Notes under the pieces: generated by a model | What the model was told of the DNA's origin: nothing | Database searches by the model: none | Seen by the model: the letters and a program-made list of their open reading frames with translations, nothing else | Position numbers and translations under genes: made by a program | Shown: piece by piece, positions 28,459 to 38,310 of the stretch | Position numbering within the stretch: the first letter of the stretch is position 1 | Layout of the letters: every line of letters starts with the position of its first letter | Origin: Cymbomonas tetramitiformis | Lineage: Eukaryota > Chlorophyta > Pyramimonadophyceae > Pyramimonadales > Pyramimonadaceae | DNA length: 64,000 nucleotides | NCBI GenBank assembly: GCA_001247695.2 | Contig: LGRX02025947.1 | Span: 1-64,000 of the forward strand | Direction of reading: 5' to 3'

Positions 28459-29775
28459 TGAACAAGGCTACAATTCAAGCAATTGCAATATCTTTATGGC
28501 AGGAAAGATTGACCAGTAAATTAACAGGTTGAGCAACAGCTCCTCCAAATAGTTACTTCAAGTTAGAACAGCCTCCAAATGGGCAATATTCAGGTCTTAT
28601 ACTTTCAAGGCGCGCAGTTCATATCTCTAATCGATCTGTCCCATGTCGGCTGGCATATCATCATCTGCCACCTATACAAATCCTAATCAGAGAACATGCA
28701 TTTGGACAATCCTAATCAAGACAGTTGATTTCATTGTCCCTTGCTGATCTTTGCTTTCTTCCTACGAGGAGCCACGTCAAGCACTTCTTCTTCATCACTG
28801 TCACTGCTTATGGAGCATTTCAATTGAGTTATATACTCATGTGTCCAACATCTCGGATATTTCCTAGGTTGCCTCTTCGTCTCTTCAGACACCCCAGCCT
28901 TATTCTCACCCATTGAAGTCAATCCAGTATCTGACCCATAAGGTTTCTTCGGTGGTGCATGAACAGTCTCCACCACAGAGGCTGGGGCATCCTCAGATAT
29001 GGCCTCAGACTCCTGCTTGGTGATAGGCGGATCCTCTGGCTGAACAGGTGAGGTCGGGGAGGTGCCCTTTGGCACCCAATGAACTTCACCCTTCTCACCC
29101 ATGATCAATTGCAGTCCCAGTCTCTTCAACCTTCGAGCTTCAGCTTGTTCTTCAGCATCGTCAGCTACCAAGTCATCGAACTCGCTGACGTCATCCTCAG
29201 TGTCATCATATTCGGGCGAGGCTGGCTCCCATTTCGGACTGGCAGTGTCCATGTCATATGTGACACCCGCGTCATCGTTGTCATCCGAACCTGGTAGCTT
29301 CTCCTTACTGTTAGTGACACCCGCGTCATCATTGTCATCAGAATCCGGTAACTTCTCTTTACTCCAGGACACAGCGCCTGTACCCGAATCGTCACTGTCT
29401 GTAGGCTCTGAGTGTACAGGCTTACGCCCCGTGTAGGGAATTCCACGATATTCGTCATCGTCAATCACAATCGTCGGATTCCCGCGCCCAATGCTGCTGA
29501 TCGGTAATGAGAATGGCGCTACCGGCGCCTTCAACTGAGTGGCGTCTTCCAGAAACCAGCCGCCGCCCCTATTACGCTCCCAGCGGCGTAGCGCACCCGA
29601 AGGGTGAACGATAATATGCTGCCAGCTATAATCAAGTCCAGGCTTTCGCTCCCCATAGTACGAAGTCAATGGCTCGGGAGTCCCCTTCCGAGCCCATTGC
29701 CATTTCACTGCCCCAGTACGCGTAAATACAATATGCCAATCGAATGGCTTGGCATGGCTAGTGTTCCCTGGCACA
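28459..29775 (-). mobile_element. TG...CA element of 1,317 bp, copy 1 (solo-LTR-like, contains an ORF)
   Basis: On the minus strand it starts TGTGCCAGGGAACA and ends CCTTGTTCA. It is flanked by 5-bp duplications TATAT (28454-28458 and 29776-29780; low complexity here, but supported by copy 3 with GATCG). The length equals that of copy 3 exactly. TG...CA ends and a 5-bp duplication are what an LTR retrotransposon leaves, so this is most simply a solo LTR. Unusually, about 80% of it is one open frame. Confidence 0.8.
28731..29774 (-). CDS. Acidic, NLS-bearing protein encoded by the TG...CA element, copy 1
   Basis: A 347-codon frame that opens at the element's end with GTG (no ATG there; internal ATGs follow). 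It is highly acidic in the centre, with an 18-residue unit SKEKLP(D/G)SDDNDDAGVT repeated twice near residues 137-172 and a DDTEDDVSEFDD stretch. It ends in the basic cluster PRRKKAKISKG, a likely nuclear localisation signal. Residues 7-60 (KPFDWHIVF...KWQWARKG) are Trp-rich and globular. No known family is recognised. The frame is also open in copy 3 (61887-62930) with only scattered substitutions, which suggests selection or youth. Confidence 0.6.
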   Translation of the reverse strand: MPGNTSHAKPFDWHIVFTRTGAVKWQWARKGTPEPLTSYYGERKPGLDYSWQHIIVHPSGALRRWERNRGGGWFLEDATQLKAPVAPFSLPISSIGRGNPTIVIDDDEYRGIPYTGRKPVHSEPTDSDDSGTGAVSWSKEKLPDSDDNDDAGVTNSKEKLPGSDDNDDAGVTYDMDTASPKWEPASPEYDDTEDDVSEFDDLVADDAEEQAEARRLKRLGLQLIMGEKGEVHWVPKGTSPTSPVQPEDPPITKQESEAISEDAPASVVETVHAPPKKPYGSDTGLTSMGENKAGVSEETKRQPRKYPRCWTHEYITQLKCSISSDSDEEEVLDVAPRRKKAKISKGQ

Positions 29776-30225
29776 TATATATATATATATCAATATATAT
29801 ACTTGTCAACTGAGTGTGAAGGCACAGTGAGATAGGGTTTCGGTACGTCTAAAGTCGAATATAATAAAAGATAGACGGACTTTAAGCCGGCGGGACCGTG
29901 ACATATGCGCGGAGCAATCAGGCAACACTGCAAGTGACATCCTACCAGGCGAGGGGTGACACAGGGGTCACCATTGCCCCCCCCTTATGGGGGGAGAAAG
30001 TTGGCACTCCCATGACACCACCTCACGCCCCGAAGGAGGGAGGTGCACTGCAGGGCCAGCCGGTGCACCCGGGCAAGCGGCTAGGAAGAAATGTCAGAGT
30101 TACATCTAGGGGCCATACCGACCCAGCTAGAAGCAGTGAGTCACTGCGGCACTAAGCACTCTACATTTCCAAGCACGATGTGTCATTTAGGGTTTGGGGC
30201 CCGCAGTCTCTGCAATGTCGAACAA

Positions 30226-30681
30226 TCAACCAACGCCTGTGCGAGGCCACAACTGCAAGTGGTCTGGCACCACCGAAAGAAACTCGTCGGTGCAGAAATG
30301 GCGAGACGGTGAGAGGCGAAAAATGCGGTGAGCGTGCGCAACGGACGCGTCGCACTCAGCAAGGGCGAAGATTGGGGAATTGGAGTGGGAGAGGGCGGTG
30401 GTGATAACACCACCACACACCACCAGATGACGGCCAAGGGACGGGTGTGGCGGAAGTGGAGAATGCGCAGAGGCGAAGTCGATGTCAGCCGCAAAGTCCA
30501 TGGTGTTGTTGTCGATGTAGAAAGAGTTGGAGCGAAGTTTGGTGTGTGGTGCATAAGCACCACCAGGCACCACCAGGTCGTAACCAGTGGTAAACTGTCG
30601 AAGTCGAAGTAGTGTTACTGCAGCTTGCATCGCGGCCATGCGCGCTCGCTGGGGCGGCGAGGCCATAACCAGGTTAACCAC
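30226..30681 (-). CDS. Unrecognised ORF between the two LTR-like repeats
   Basis: 151 codons, overlapping the 3' end of the ORF upstream in another frame. No motif. It could be a retroelement fragment. Confidence 0.2.
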   Translation of the reverse strand: MVNLVMASPPQRARMAAMQAAVTLLRLRQFTTGYDLVVPGGAYAPHTKLRSNSFYIDNNTMDFAADIDFASAHSPLPPHPSLGRHLVVCGGVITTALSHSNSPIFALAECDASVAHAHRIFRLSPSRHFCTDEFLSVVPDHLQLWPRTGVG

Positions 30682-31187
30682 TGCGCTGCAGAAATCTGGA
30701 AGCCAAAGAGTTTGGGTTTGGAAGTAAAAACGTAACTTCCCGTAAAATCAACAAAATCCGTCGATGGTAAGGTCGAATTGGGGTGGATTTTGACGAGGAA
30801 AACGTCGGTCAGGTCAACAACGTCGTACGCTAAGCTAGTTTTTCGGCAGCAGAGGTACTGCTGGCCAGACGCCAGAGTGGTGAAGGCGTAAGCGTGAGTC
30901 GGCATAAAATGTTGATACAAAAAAAAACGGCCGTCGCTAAAGCAAGTGTGAGGCAGTTGTCCAGTGGGAATTCGAAGCACACAGGAGTGCGCAGGAAAAA
31001 CGACTGAAGATGTCGGGATGTAGTTGCGGCCGTCGCTGTGCCTAATGCGGTCGGCTCTAATGTCGGGATATCGGAAGATGTCGGTCCAGTTGAACAGTAA
31101 CGCACGTAGGCGTGCGCGAACTGTCGGTAAATGTCGGTAAAATAAAAATGTCGGAAATGTCGGAGGTGATGACTGGTGCGAAGGCAA
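30615..31187 (-). CDS. ORF with the SGQQ...DLTD...SYV motif
   Basis: 190 codons. The central part (RNYIPTSSVVFPAHSCVLRIP) is followed by the motif shared with 27900-28292. No transmembrane segment or catalytic motif. It sits between LTR-like copies A and B and is probably a retroelement gene of unknown role. Confidence 0.35.
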   Translation of the reverse strand: MPSHQSSPPTFPTFLFYRHLPTVRARLRALLFNWTDIFRYPDIRADRIRHSDGRNYIPTSSVVFPAHSCVLRIPTGQLPHTCFSDGRFFLYQHFMPTHAYAFTTLASGQQYLCCRKTSLAYDVVDLTDVFLVKIHPNSTLPSTDFVDFTGSYVFTSKPKLFGFQISAAQWLTWLWPRRPSERAWPRCKLQ

Positions 31188-31299
31188 GGCGGCCGTTGTC
31201 GGTAAAAGTGTCCGTAAGAATGTCGGTAAAGAAATGTCGGAATAGAATCACAGGGCGTGAAGCAGACGAAAGATGGAAGAAAACACCACCACTGAACGT

Positions 31300-31805
31300 G
31301 GGTGGGCTATAACCTTATGTGAAAGTAGATATACATCAATATATATATACTTGTCAACTGAGTGTGAAGGCACAGTGAGATAGGGTTTCGTGATAAAACA
31401 TGAAATATATGTATTTGTGTGTGTATATATATATATATATACTGTAACTGTCATTGTGAAAATGCAGGCGTGACAAGCTTGCGGAAACTAAAGTCAAATA
31501 TAACAAATGTTTAGCGGGCTTTAGGGTTCGGGAGCCTGTGACACAGTGCCACATACACCACTGCAAGTGACATCCAGGCGAGGGGTGACACACGGGTGCA
31601 CCGCTCCCCCTAGGGGGTGGCATCCCCGTGACACCACCTCACCCCGAAGGTGGGAGGTGCACTGCAGGGCCAACCGGTACACCCGGACATGCGGCTGCTA
31701 AAAGAAATGTTAGAATGTCAACTCACGAGAGGCCTTTCTTAACCTAGCTAGAGGCAAATCCATGCTGTGGCGCTAGTTTAATTCTACATATCTAGCCCGA
31801 TTTCC
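31300..31805. repeat. LTR-like repeat copy B
   Basis: Same order of blocks as copy A (29776-30190), in the same orientation, with extra (AT)n expansion near 31425. It directly abuts the stop of the Gag-like ORF at 31809. Confidence 0.65.
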
Positions 31806-31808
31806 AAA

Positions 31809-32900
31809 TTAGGGTTGTGGCAAATTGCCCTCCACATCGCCGGTGACAGCTGAGTTGGGCAACCAAACTGGCGAAGAGCGGAAAGCCGGCCAGGTGTCGT
31901 CCTCATCGGGGAAGACGACGCCGTAGCAGGCAGGCTCCTCAGGTCCATCAAGCAGCGGAGAGGCGGCATCGTCCGTGGTGTGCACCACCAGAGCGCCGCT
32001 GCCGACGCGGACGGGGTCGATCGCGTCACCCCCACCAGGTGCAGGCAGGGAGAGGCGAACGGAGTGGAATGCTGGCGCAGTCGGCGGCTCCGCGGGTGGA
32101 GCTGGCGGGCTCACCGCAGGAGGCGGCACCGTGAGTGCGGCGACGGACACATCGAGCGCGCGACGGGCGGGCTGTGGCTGCCCGCGATACCTCAAGATGT
32201 TTGTCGTTGGCGAAAGCTCGTCGATGCACACGTACGGGCAAGCACCACGGGTGTCGGCGTGGGAGTCCGTGGCGTTCCTCATGCGGAAGCAGACGGTGCA
32301 CGGGAAGCCTGTACCCACCCACTTGCGGCACAGGGAGGCGGGCGAATCGGCTGTCCATTTGCCCTTCAAGGGCGCCAGCGACTCGGCACGAAGCGCCATG
32401 GCAGTCGGGGAACGTGGAGGAGGTGAGGGCTTCTGAGGCGCGCCCTTAGGGCGGTAGCCAGAGCCCTCGGGTGGGATGTCAGGAGTGGCGGAGGGCGAGA
32501 GTGTGGCAAGGGGACTCTCGTCCCGAAACGCCGATGGAAAGGCGAGGCGGATGCGAAGGGCAAGGCGGGCAAAGGTGAAGGTGGCACCCGCCCGCAACTC
32601 GCGCAGCACCACCAGATAAAGGGGGGCTACGTACGGTGACTGCTTCGCGGACTCTGACAAAATGTGCCAGAGGTCCGCCACGCGGTCGCTGTCGTTGTAC
32701 GCCGGCTTGATCTTCTGGTGGCGGTCGCCAAGTCGTCGGATTAGGGCAAGCTGTGGGGCGGGGTCCTCGGTCTCGGTGAGCACAACCGCCCGCAGCTGGG
32801 TCCAGAAACGCATGCCGTCGGTGTCGGGCACGCCCTCGACCTCGTACCGTAAGCGCTGCAGAGCGTAGCGGCCGTCGGCGGGGTGGTGGCGGTCACATTC
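31809..32900 (-). CDS. Gag-like protein with CCHCC motif, 5'-truncated
   Basis: The frame is open from about 32900; its first ATG is at 32831. The N-terminal third is helical (MRFWTQLRAVVLTETEDPAPQ), the centre is Pro-rich, then comes MALR...GKW and the motif C-X2-C-X9-H-X6-C-X3-C (CTVCFRMRNATDSHADTRG, then CPYVC), then a Pro/Ala-rich tail and an acidic end. The layout resembles a retroelement Gag, with the CCHCC group in place of the usual knuckle. On the minus strand it is fused out of frame to the end of the virus-like membrane protein at about 32900, so it is probably a truncated insertion. Confidence 0.5.
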   Translation of the reverse strand, partial: ECDRHHPADGRYALQRLRYEVEGVPDTDGMRFWTQLRAVVLTETEDPAPQLALIRRLGDRHQKIKPAYNDSDRVADLWHILSESAKQSPYVAPLYLVVLRELRAGATFTFARLALRIRLAFPSAFRDESPLATLSPSATPDIPPEGSGYRPKGAPQKPSPPPRSPTAMALRAESLAPLKGKWTADSPASLCRKWVGTGFPCTVCFRMRNATDSHADTRGACPYVCIDELSPTTNILRYRGQPQPARRALDVSVAALTVPPPAVSPPAPPAEPPTAPAFHSVRLSLPAPGGGDAIDPVRVGSGALVVHTTDDAASPLLDGPEEPACYGVVFPDEDDTWPAFRSSPVWLPNSAVTGDVEGNLPQP

Positions 32901-34483
32901 GTGAAAAACGCTGAGTGCGTTCCCACGAAGCGGATGCGGAAGGATGCTGAAGAGGTCAAGAGGAGCTCGTTGACGGTGACGTGGTAAAAGTCATGATCGT
33001 GCTTCAGGTCGAGTAGCTTGACCGCCTCGTGATAAGAGACGGGGTACAACACGTGAGCCAGTCCAGAAAGGAGGGCGTTGAAGTCAACGTCGGCAGTCGC
33101 GGTGTCCAAAGTGCAACCAGTGGGTATGCCTCTTGAGGCCAGTGGACTTGAGGAAAGAAAGTAGATCGCTGCCACACTGTACTGGAATGCGTAGGCGAGC
33201 TGGTCGATGTACTCATCCTCGCGCCCCTCCTCCACAGGCGTGGTTCCCAATACGTCGGGATCGTTGAAGTAGTCGAAAGCCGTAGGGGCGTTGACCGTAG
33301 ATGTCGGCTTAGAGCGCAATGACGAAGTTCCCACAATTTTGCGGCGTCCACGGGATGAAACAGGGGTACCCTGCGAGCCTGAGGGCGAATGCCGCGCGGG
33401 CGATTTCATGTATGTAAAAGACGGCATCAGCTGTCCTGCATTTATCCCCGGATGTGCGCCAGTATCAACATCTTCTGATCGCGGTACATTCATCGCGGTG
33501 ATCGCCATGCCCGCGTCTAAATAACTACTCGCCAAGACGAAATGTGGTACGATAGACCCCAAAGCGAGCGCGACGAAGACGACCATTTCGCCTACGTATC
33601 GCTCCGGGAGGTCGCGGCGTCCGAAGTATCGCGTCAGTGCGTGGTTATGGTCGGCGTCGTCATGCGTGGATGCGCGTAGCGTGGCGATCCCGGCCGAAGC
33701 GTTGTAGATGTCCATGATAAAACTTAGGTACTGCACCGCCGCTGCCACCGTTCTACCAAGCTTGTACTGCTGGTTGATGGGCTCGATAAGCACGTGCACG
33801 ACGGTTATGTATCCGCAGAACAGTATTTCAAGCGCCACGGACCGTAGGCCTATGTACAGCGCGATGACGAACGAATCCGTGCCAAATAGCATGGCGCCGT
33901 GCTGCACGATGCGCAGCAGCACGATCGTCGACAACACCGAATACGCCGCGACGGCGTAATACGTTCTTCGGGAGAAGGTCGCGGTGGTGTTGAGACTAAG
34001 CACGTTTTGTATTTGGGTGACACTGCCCAGCATGCCGTAGGCCGTCATGGCTGCCACAAACGCGAACACGATGCCCGAGTCCAGTTTGTGCGCGCCGCAC
34101 GGATTGCTTGCGTACAGCACGTGCGCGTTTGCGTAGTCGCGCTCGTCGTGAAGGCAGCTGTACAGCGAAAAGATGCTGGCGGTTAAGCTCCATAAATCGA
34201 TCCCTAAAGTGAGTCCGATTAATGCGACAGTGCACAACGCGGTGTTCCACTGGCGCATGTGAGACAGCAGCATGCCGAACAAGGCCAAAAAATGTATGGT
34301 GGGCGCGTAGTACAGGAATCCGTTAACGCTGTAGAGCAGGCCCGTCACGAAAATCGATAGACTCTGCAGCACGTCAAAATAGAGCTGCACGTGCACCCGA
34401 CATCGCAGTTGGTTGACGACCTGACGGTTTTCGATCTGCGCCTGTATTTTTTGTGCGCCACTATCGAAGTTGGCCTCGGCCAT
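32890..34483 (-). pseudogene. Virus-like protein with eight membrane segments, 3' end replaced
   Basis: It starts with an ATG at 34483. Eight hydrophobic segments can be seen near residues 38-60, 61-76, 81-108, 137-158, 175-193, 204-232, 246-264 and 297-320. A roughly 210-residue hydrophilic tail follows, with Ser/Pro/Arg-rich and acidic parts. The frame technically continues to 32741 but beyond about 32900 reads out of frame through the Gag-like ORF, so the native C-terminus is lost. An eight-pass topology is also seen in herpesvirus glycoprotein M, but I see no diagnostic sequence and do not assign it. CG-rich, intronless, 162 bp downstream of the next ORF: a virus-like layout. Confidence 0.55.
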
Positions 34484-34644
34484 TGCGTACTATCGACACG
34501 TAATACACGGTAGTGCGAGAGTTGTATGTATACGCGAGTCCGCGCATTCGCGGTTTCAATATGGTATGTATACATGCACATACGCACTAAGGATACGTAT
34601 GTAAATACCAGCACACGCAGCGGTGGCCTACTTTGCACGGGCAT

Positions 34645-35208
34645 TCACGTTCGTCGCTGCACAACTAAGTTCGAGTAAACATCCGCGTAATCGGCGCTCA
34701 CCGCGCGTCGCTCAACGACTTCAAACAGGTCGAGCATAGGTGTGAAAAACGGGTGCCACGTGTTCTCCCTTGCGCAACAAAAAATTCGCGCAGGATGCTG
34801 CATTAGGTACAGGTGCTGACGTTCTTCGTTGCAAGTCTCGTCGCACGTCTCCTGCTCGTCCAAAGCGCGCGAGGCGACGTCGTCGGTGCTGGTTAAGGTC
34901 GTTGCGGTTGAGGTTGATTCGGAGGATTTGGTTTGCTGCACGCTCATGAAAGTTTTGATGATATCGAAGAGCACCACCGGATGTTTGCTCCGCGCCGTGC
35001 TGACATTTATCTTGATCGGTTTGATGAAGTCGGCTCGGCGAAGCATCCATTTCTGACTGTCCATTGTCGGTAACGACTGCAGAAACGACGAGCACTGGGC
35101 CACACGCTGCTCTCGGGACCATTCACTGGAAAAGTTCGCCACCAACGCCCGAGTTTTTTGGGTGAAGGTTTCGCACCGCCACCCACGCGGCACGCAGCCG
35201 CAGGCGAG
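34645..35208 (-). pseudogene. C-terminal piece of a large virus-like protein (after MITE)
   Basis: The frame is open from the MITE insertion site to the stop at 34645, with 182 codons after the first candidate start (35193; TTG-type, no ATG). If the MITE at 35211-35543 and one TA are removed, this frame joins the piece upstream (35546-35651). Cysteine-containing (CNEERQHLYLMQHPARIFCC) but without a known motif. Confidence 0.5.
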
Positions 35209-35210
35209 TA

Positions 35211-35543
35211 CAGTAATACTGCATATTTAAGAGAACAGGGATATGCGATCAGCCAGCCTCATCGGAAAAAGTGAACCCCCCCCACGCCAACGGCGCTTAA
35301 CGAAGCGCGATCCAATAAGGTCCGCGATAACCAGGTTTGTTCTTTATTTGCGACCATACCATATTTAATACATGGTTTAACATGATTTCCCAACCATATT
35401 TCCTCATCTAGCCAGCTCCCGTTCTCTTATTTGGACCCATTCTCTTAACGATTTGAAAAGGCTCAGGGTCATCGGAAAAAACGCGACCCCCAAACGCTGG
35501 CTGGTCTCTTATCGTCGATTCTCTTAAAAGTGAGGTATTACTG
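35211..35543. mobile_element. Mariner-type MITE (CAGTAATACTG ends), 333 bp
   Basis: The ends CAGTAATAC(TG)...TTTAAGAGAA and TTCTCTTAAA...GTATTACTG form inverted repeats of about 25 bp. TA dinucleotides flank them at 35209-35210 and 35544-35545, the Tc1/mariner target. Non-coding. It splits a virus-like ORF. Confidence 0.85.
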
Positions 35544-35545
35544 TA

Positions 35546-37061
35546 CGCAGAGCAAAAGGAAAAACCCGACGCGCGCGTCGTTCACCAGGATGTCCGGTTG
35601 CCGTTTACGTTTGTGCTTCAGGGCGCCGACGAGTAACGCTAACGCAGTTCGCTACGATTCGTCCACGTTTGCGAGATGCAGTTTTTGATCTTCGACGACC
35701 CAACCCAGGATGAAACCTACATCGCGCAGCGCTGTGCTTTCCTCAGCGACACGCACGCCGAACTGCGCGTAGACCGGATCCCGCAGGCGCCACACGTCGT
35801 CGGCGAGGTCCACAAGCATCGTCACAGTTGTACGCGTGTCTTGCAACCTGACGCGTTCCAGGCTCGCGACGATCGCTTCCAGAGAAACAACAGCTCGGTT
35901 ACGTACAGTGAAATACGCGTTTATTAGACCGAAGAGCGCGGGATACTCGTGGTCCACCGCGACCGCGGTGCGACTCTCATCAAGCGCCGCCACAAGCACC
36001 GTCGCGTCGCGCATCCAGCGGGACCAAACGACGCGAGCGGTGTGCACAACGTCCAGATATCGGTAATGGTCGGTGTGTTTCAGAACATGACAGGCGTGCG
36101 TCTCCGCACGAAGCGTGTCGCGTATCCGTTGCATGTCTCCGCTGACGTAGCCGTTCCATTGTGTGCCCAGCTGCGCCTCGAAGTGTTCCGTCGAGTTCAC
36201 GCGGACATGTCGCGCGATGTACAAAACACGCGCTGTGGGCGCGTTGCAGTAAGTTATGTGGTGGACCTGGATCACTTCCTGGGATACGCGATCGAGGAAC
36301 TCCGGCGACAGCGAGCTGCACTCCCGCTCGCGAGACAACGCGCGCGTGTAAACGTCCACCGCGTACAACAGATGGGCGCACCGCGTTTGCATAAAAGCCC
36401 GCACGTGTTCGATTTCCGAGTCAGCGCCGTGCGCCAGGGATGCCCATAAGGCGACGGGCACGTCGTACCGCTCAGGCGCGTTGCGCAAACACAGGTTCCA
36501 CACGATGAAGGCGCCGATCACGGGGCGCATGCGCCGCAGGTGGTCGGCGTCGGGCGACTGCGTGTATCGAGCCAGCACGTGCGTGCGCTGGTCGCAATAT
36601 CGTCCGGCGACGTCCGCGAAAAACCATTTCGCGGATTTTATGTACGGGTGCAGGATACAATCAGGGGCGGCGCCGTTCGTGATGCCGTCCGTTAGGAGGC
36701 GGGCAGCGCCTTCGCCCCACGCGTACAATCCGTCGACGACGCAGCCGTGCCGCACCGTCAACATGTCAAGGTACGGCGTGATATTGGCTTGGTGCGCCAG
36801 CGCGGAGTACAGCTGCACCATCAGAGTCGCGCACAGACCCGTCACGCGTTCCTGCGGCGGCGTCACGAGGTTGCACGAGACGGCGCGGTCGTCGTTGACG
36901 TAGAGTTGCATATTAGCGTCGCACACACCCAGCGAATGCACGATGGCCTGATTTGTGGCGATAAGAGTCGCAAGGCGGTCATCGTCGCCGTCCTCATCGT
37001 CCGAGTAGCGCCAAAGAAACGCGTGAAGAGCACGCGTTCGTTGTCCGCAGTAGGTGGGATA
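35546..37061 (-). pseudogene. Middle piece of the large virus-like protein, with an in-frame stop
   Basis: From the MITE site at 37062 the frame is open to a TAG at 35652-35654. The same frame then reopens without another stop up to the second MITE. The ORF proper gives 429 residues from the GTG codon at 36941. Helical, Arg/Ala/Val-rich, with no recognised domain. The TAG may be the native end, with a separate ORF following, or a nonsense mutation. The lack of any ATG for the downstream part favours the second reading. Confidence 0.5.
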
Positions 37062-37302
37062 CAGTAATACCTCACATTTAAGGAAATGCTAGGTTAAGGA
37101 AACAGCCAGGTTTTCGGGGGGGGTCGGAAAAATGCGGAAAAGGCTAGGCTAACTTTTTGGTTACAGTGTTAAGGCCGTAACGAAACACAGTGTTAATATA
37201 AGGAACCCAGTGTTAAGCGTTGAGGCTGGGGGTCAGAAAAATACGGGAAAAAGCTAGGTCTGGCTCCAAATTCCCTGTTTCCTTAGATGTGAGGTATTAC
37301 TG
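37062..37302. mobile_element. Mariner-type MITE (CAGTAATACCTC ends), 241 bp
   Basis: CAGTAATACCTCACATTTAAGGAAA at the left end is matched by TTTCCTTAGATGTGAGGTATTACTG at the right, near-perfect 25-bp inverted repeats, with TA on both sides (37060-37061 and 37303-37304). Interior GGAAA/AGTGTTA-rich and non-coding. It splits the virus-like ORF between WLRDAY and the following PTYCG. Confidence 0.9.
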
Positions 37303-37304
37303 TA

Positions 37305-38115
37305 GGCGTCCCGCAGCCAGGTAAACTCGGACCACGCGCACGCCCACACGGTGCGGTCGTTCACGCACCCGGGCCATCGTTTACGATCGCGCGCTGGGCC
37401 GGTGGATTCGTGCACCCCAAACCAAAAATAGAACAACGATTTCAGCATGGCGTGCAGTTTGGACATCAAATTCGGCGAATGCACGTCGCGCGCGTACGTT
37501 TCATCGAGGGCGGTGGTCGCCGACGACGTTTTGTCGGCGCAATGCGCGGTTAGAGTGAGATCTGCTGTACCGCGTTGCGCAACCATCATCAGCGTTTTGT
37601 AACCGGTACCGAAACGATCCACCTCGGCAACTTTGCTGTACAAAAAAAAGAATCACCAAATTGTGCAGGAACGCGCCGTTGGTTATCAAGCGTTGTATCG
37701 CCTTGTTGTGATGGCAACGCACGTATCTACCGCGTGGTTTTTTTGTTTGCATGTGGTCGTCAAAGGTGGCGTGCAGGGTGGGGCCATCGTCGTGCATCGC
37801 AAAGTATTTTTCCGGTGCATGAACGGTCGCTTTGTAATACGCCTCGCTCACTTCGTCGAAATTCTCGTAGTGTAAAACGATAATATCGTTTATGTGCAAA
37901 CGCCTGGCCGTGGCGTCCAAAACGCACACAACACCGGCGTCTAAACCGTGTAAAATTACATGCATTTTTTTGCAACACGCATGCACGTGCACAGCTTTGC
38001 AATCGGTCGAAGGCAGTAGCACGTCGCACATGAGATTGTCGAGCGCCCGGTTCGCTCCGTGAATGTCGTTCACGAGGGCGCGGTCGATCAGCGAGGTTAG
38101 CGCGTTATTCTCCAT
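37305..38115 (-). pseudogene. N-terminal piece of the large virus-like protein, frameshifted
   Basis: ATG at 38115 (MENNALTSLIDRALVN). The frame runs about 155 codons to a run of eight T/A at about 37643-37650. There the protein-like frame continues in a different phase (YSKVAEVDRFGTGYKT...) to the MITE. One base fewer in the homopolymer would join the two. This could be a real mutation or a sequencing error. With the downstream pieces the original protein was probably 740-960 residues. No known domain is recognised; a structural or tegument-like viral protein is possible but unproven. Confidence 0.5.
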
Positions 38116-38310
38116 GCTTCGGGAAGCTACCGCGACTACAACGCGAATTGAACGTCACGAATGGGCGTATCATTTTATATATATACGCCGAAATTTCGTC
38201 GCGTAGTTACCATCAAAAAAGTCCGCACGTCGTCGATTAACGCGCCTTTAAACCAGGCCGACGCTAAAAGGTTGGGGGTTGTGTTCTTTGAACGCGCACA
38301 CCTAAAAACC

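Larger units (their letters stand above)
28420..30190. repeat. LTR-like repeat copy A, interrupted by the 1,317-bp element
   Basis: The parts 28420-28458 and 29776-30190 together align with 31300-31810: TATGTGAAAGTAGATATA, then CTTGTCAACTGAGTGTGAAG, CACTGCAAGTGACATCC, GGTGCACTGCAGGGCCA and a final TTAGGGTT. Identity looks moderate, so the copies are old. The two parts are separated exactly by the TG...CA element at 28459-29775. Confidence 0.65.

Noticed and set aside
28459..29775. Interpretation of the 1,317-bp element as a DNA transposon or MITE
   Set aside because: The ends are not inverted repeats beyond TG/CA, and the 5-bp duplication with TG...CA fits an LTR-type integrase.
31980..32449. 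Plus-strand ORFs of 104-153 codons
   Set aside because: Complement of the CCHCC-motif Gag-like ORF; no independent signal.
32890..34483. Naming the eight-pass membrane protein as herpesvirus glycoprotein M
   Set aside because: Only the number of membrane segments agrees; no diagnostic sequence was seen.
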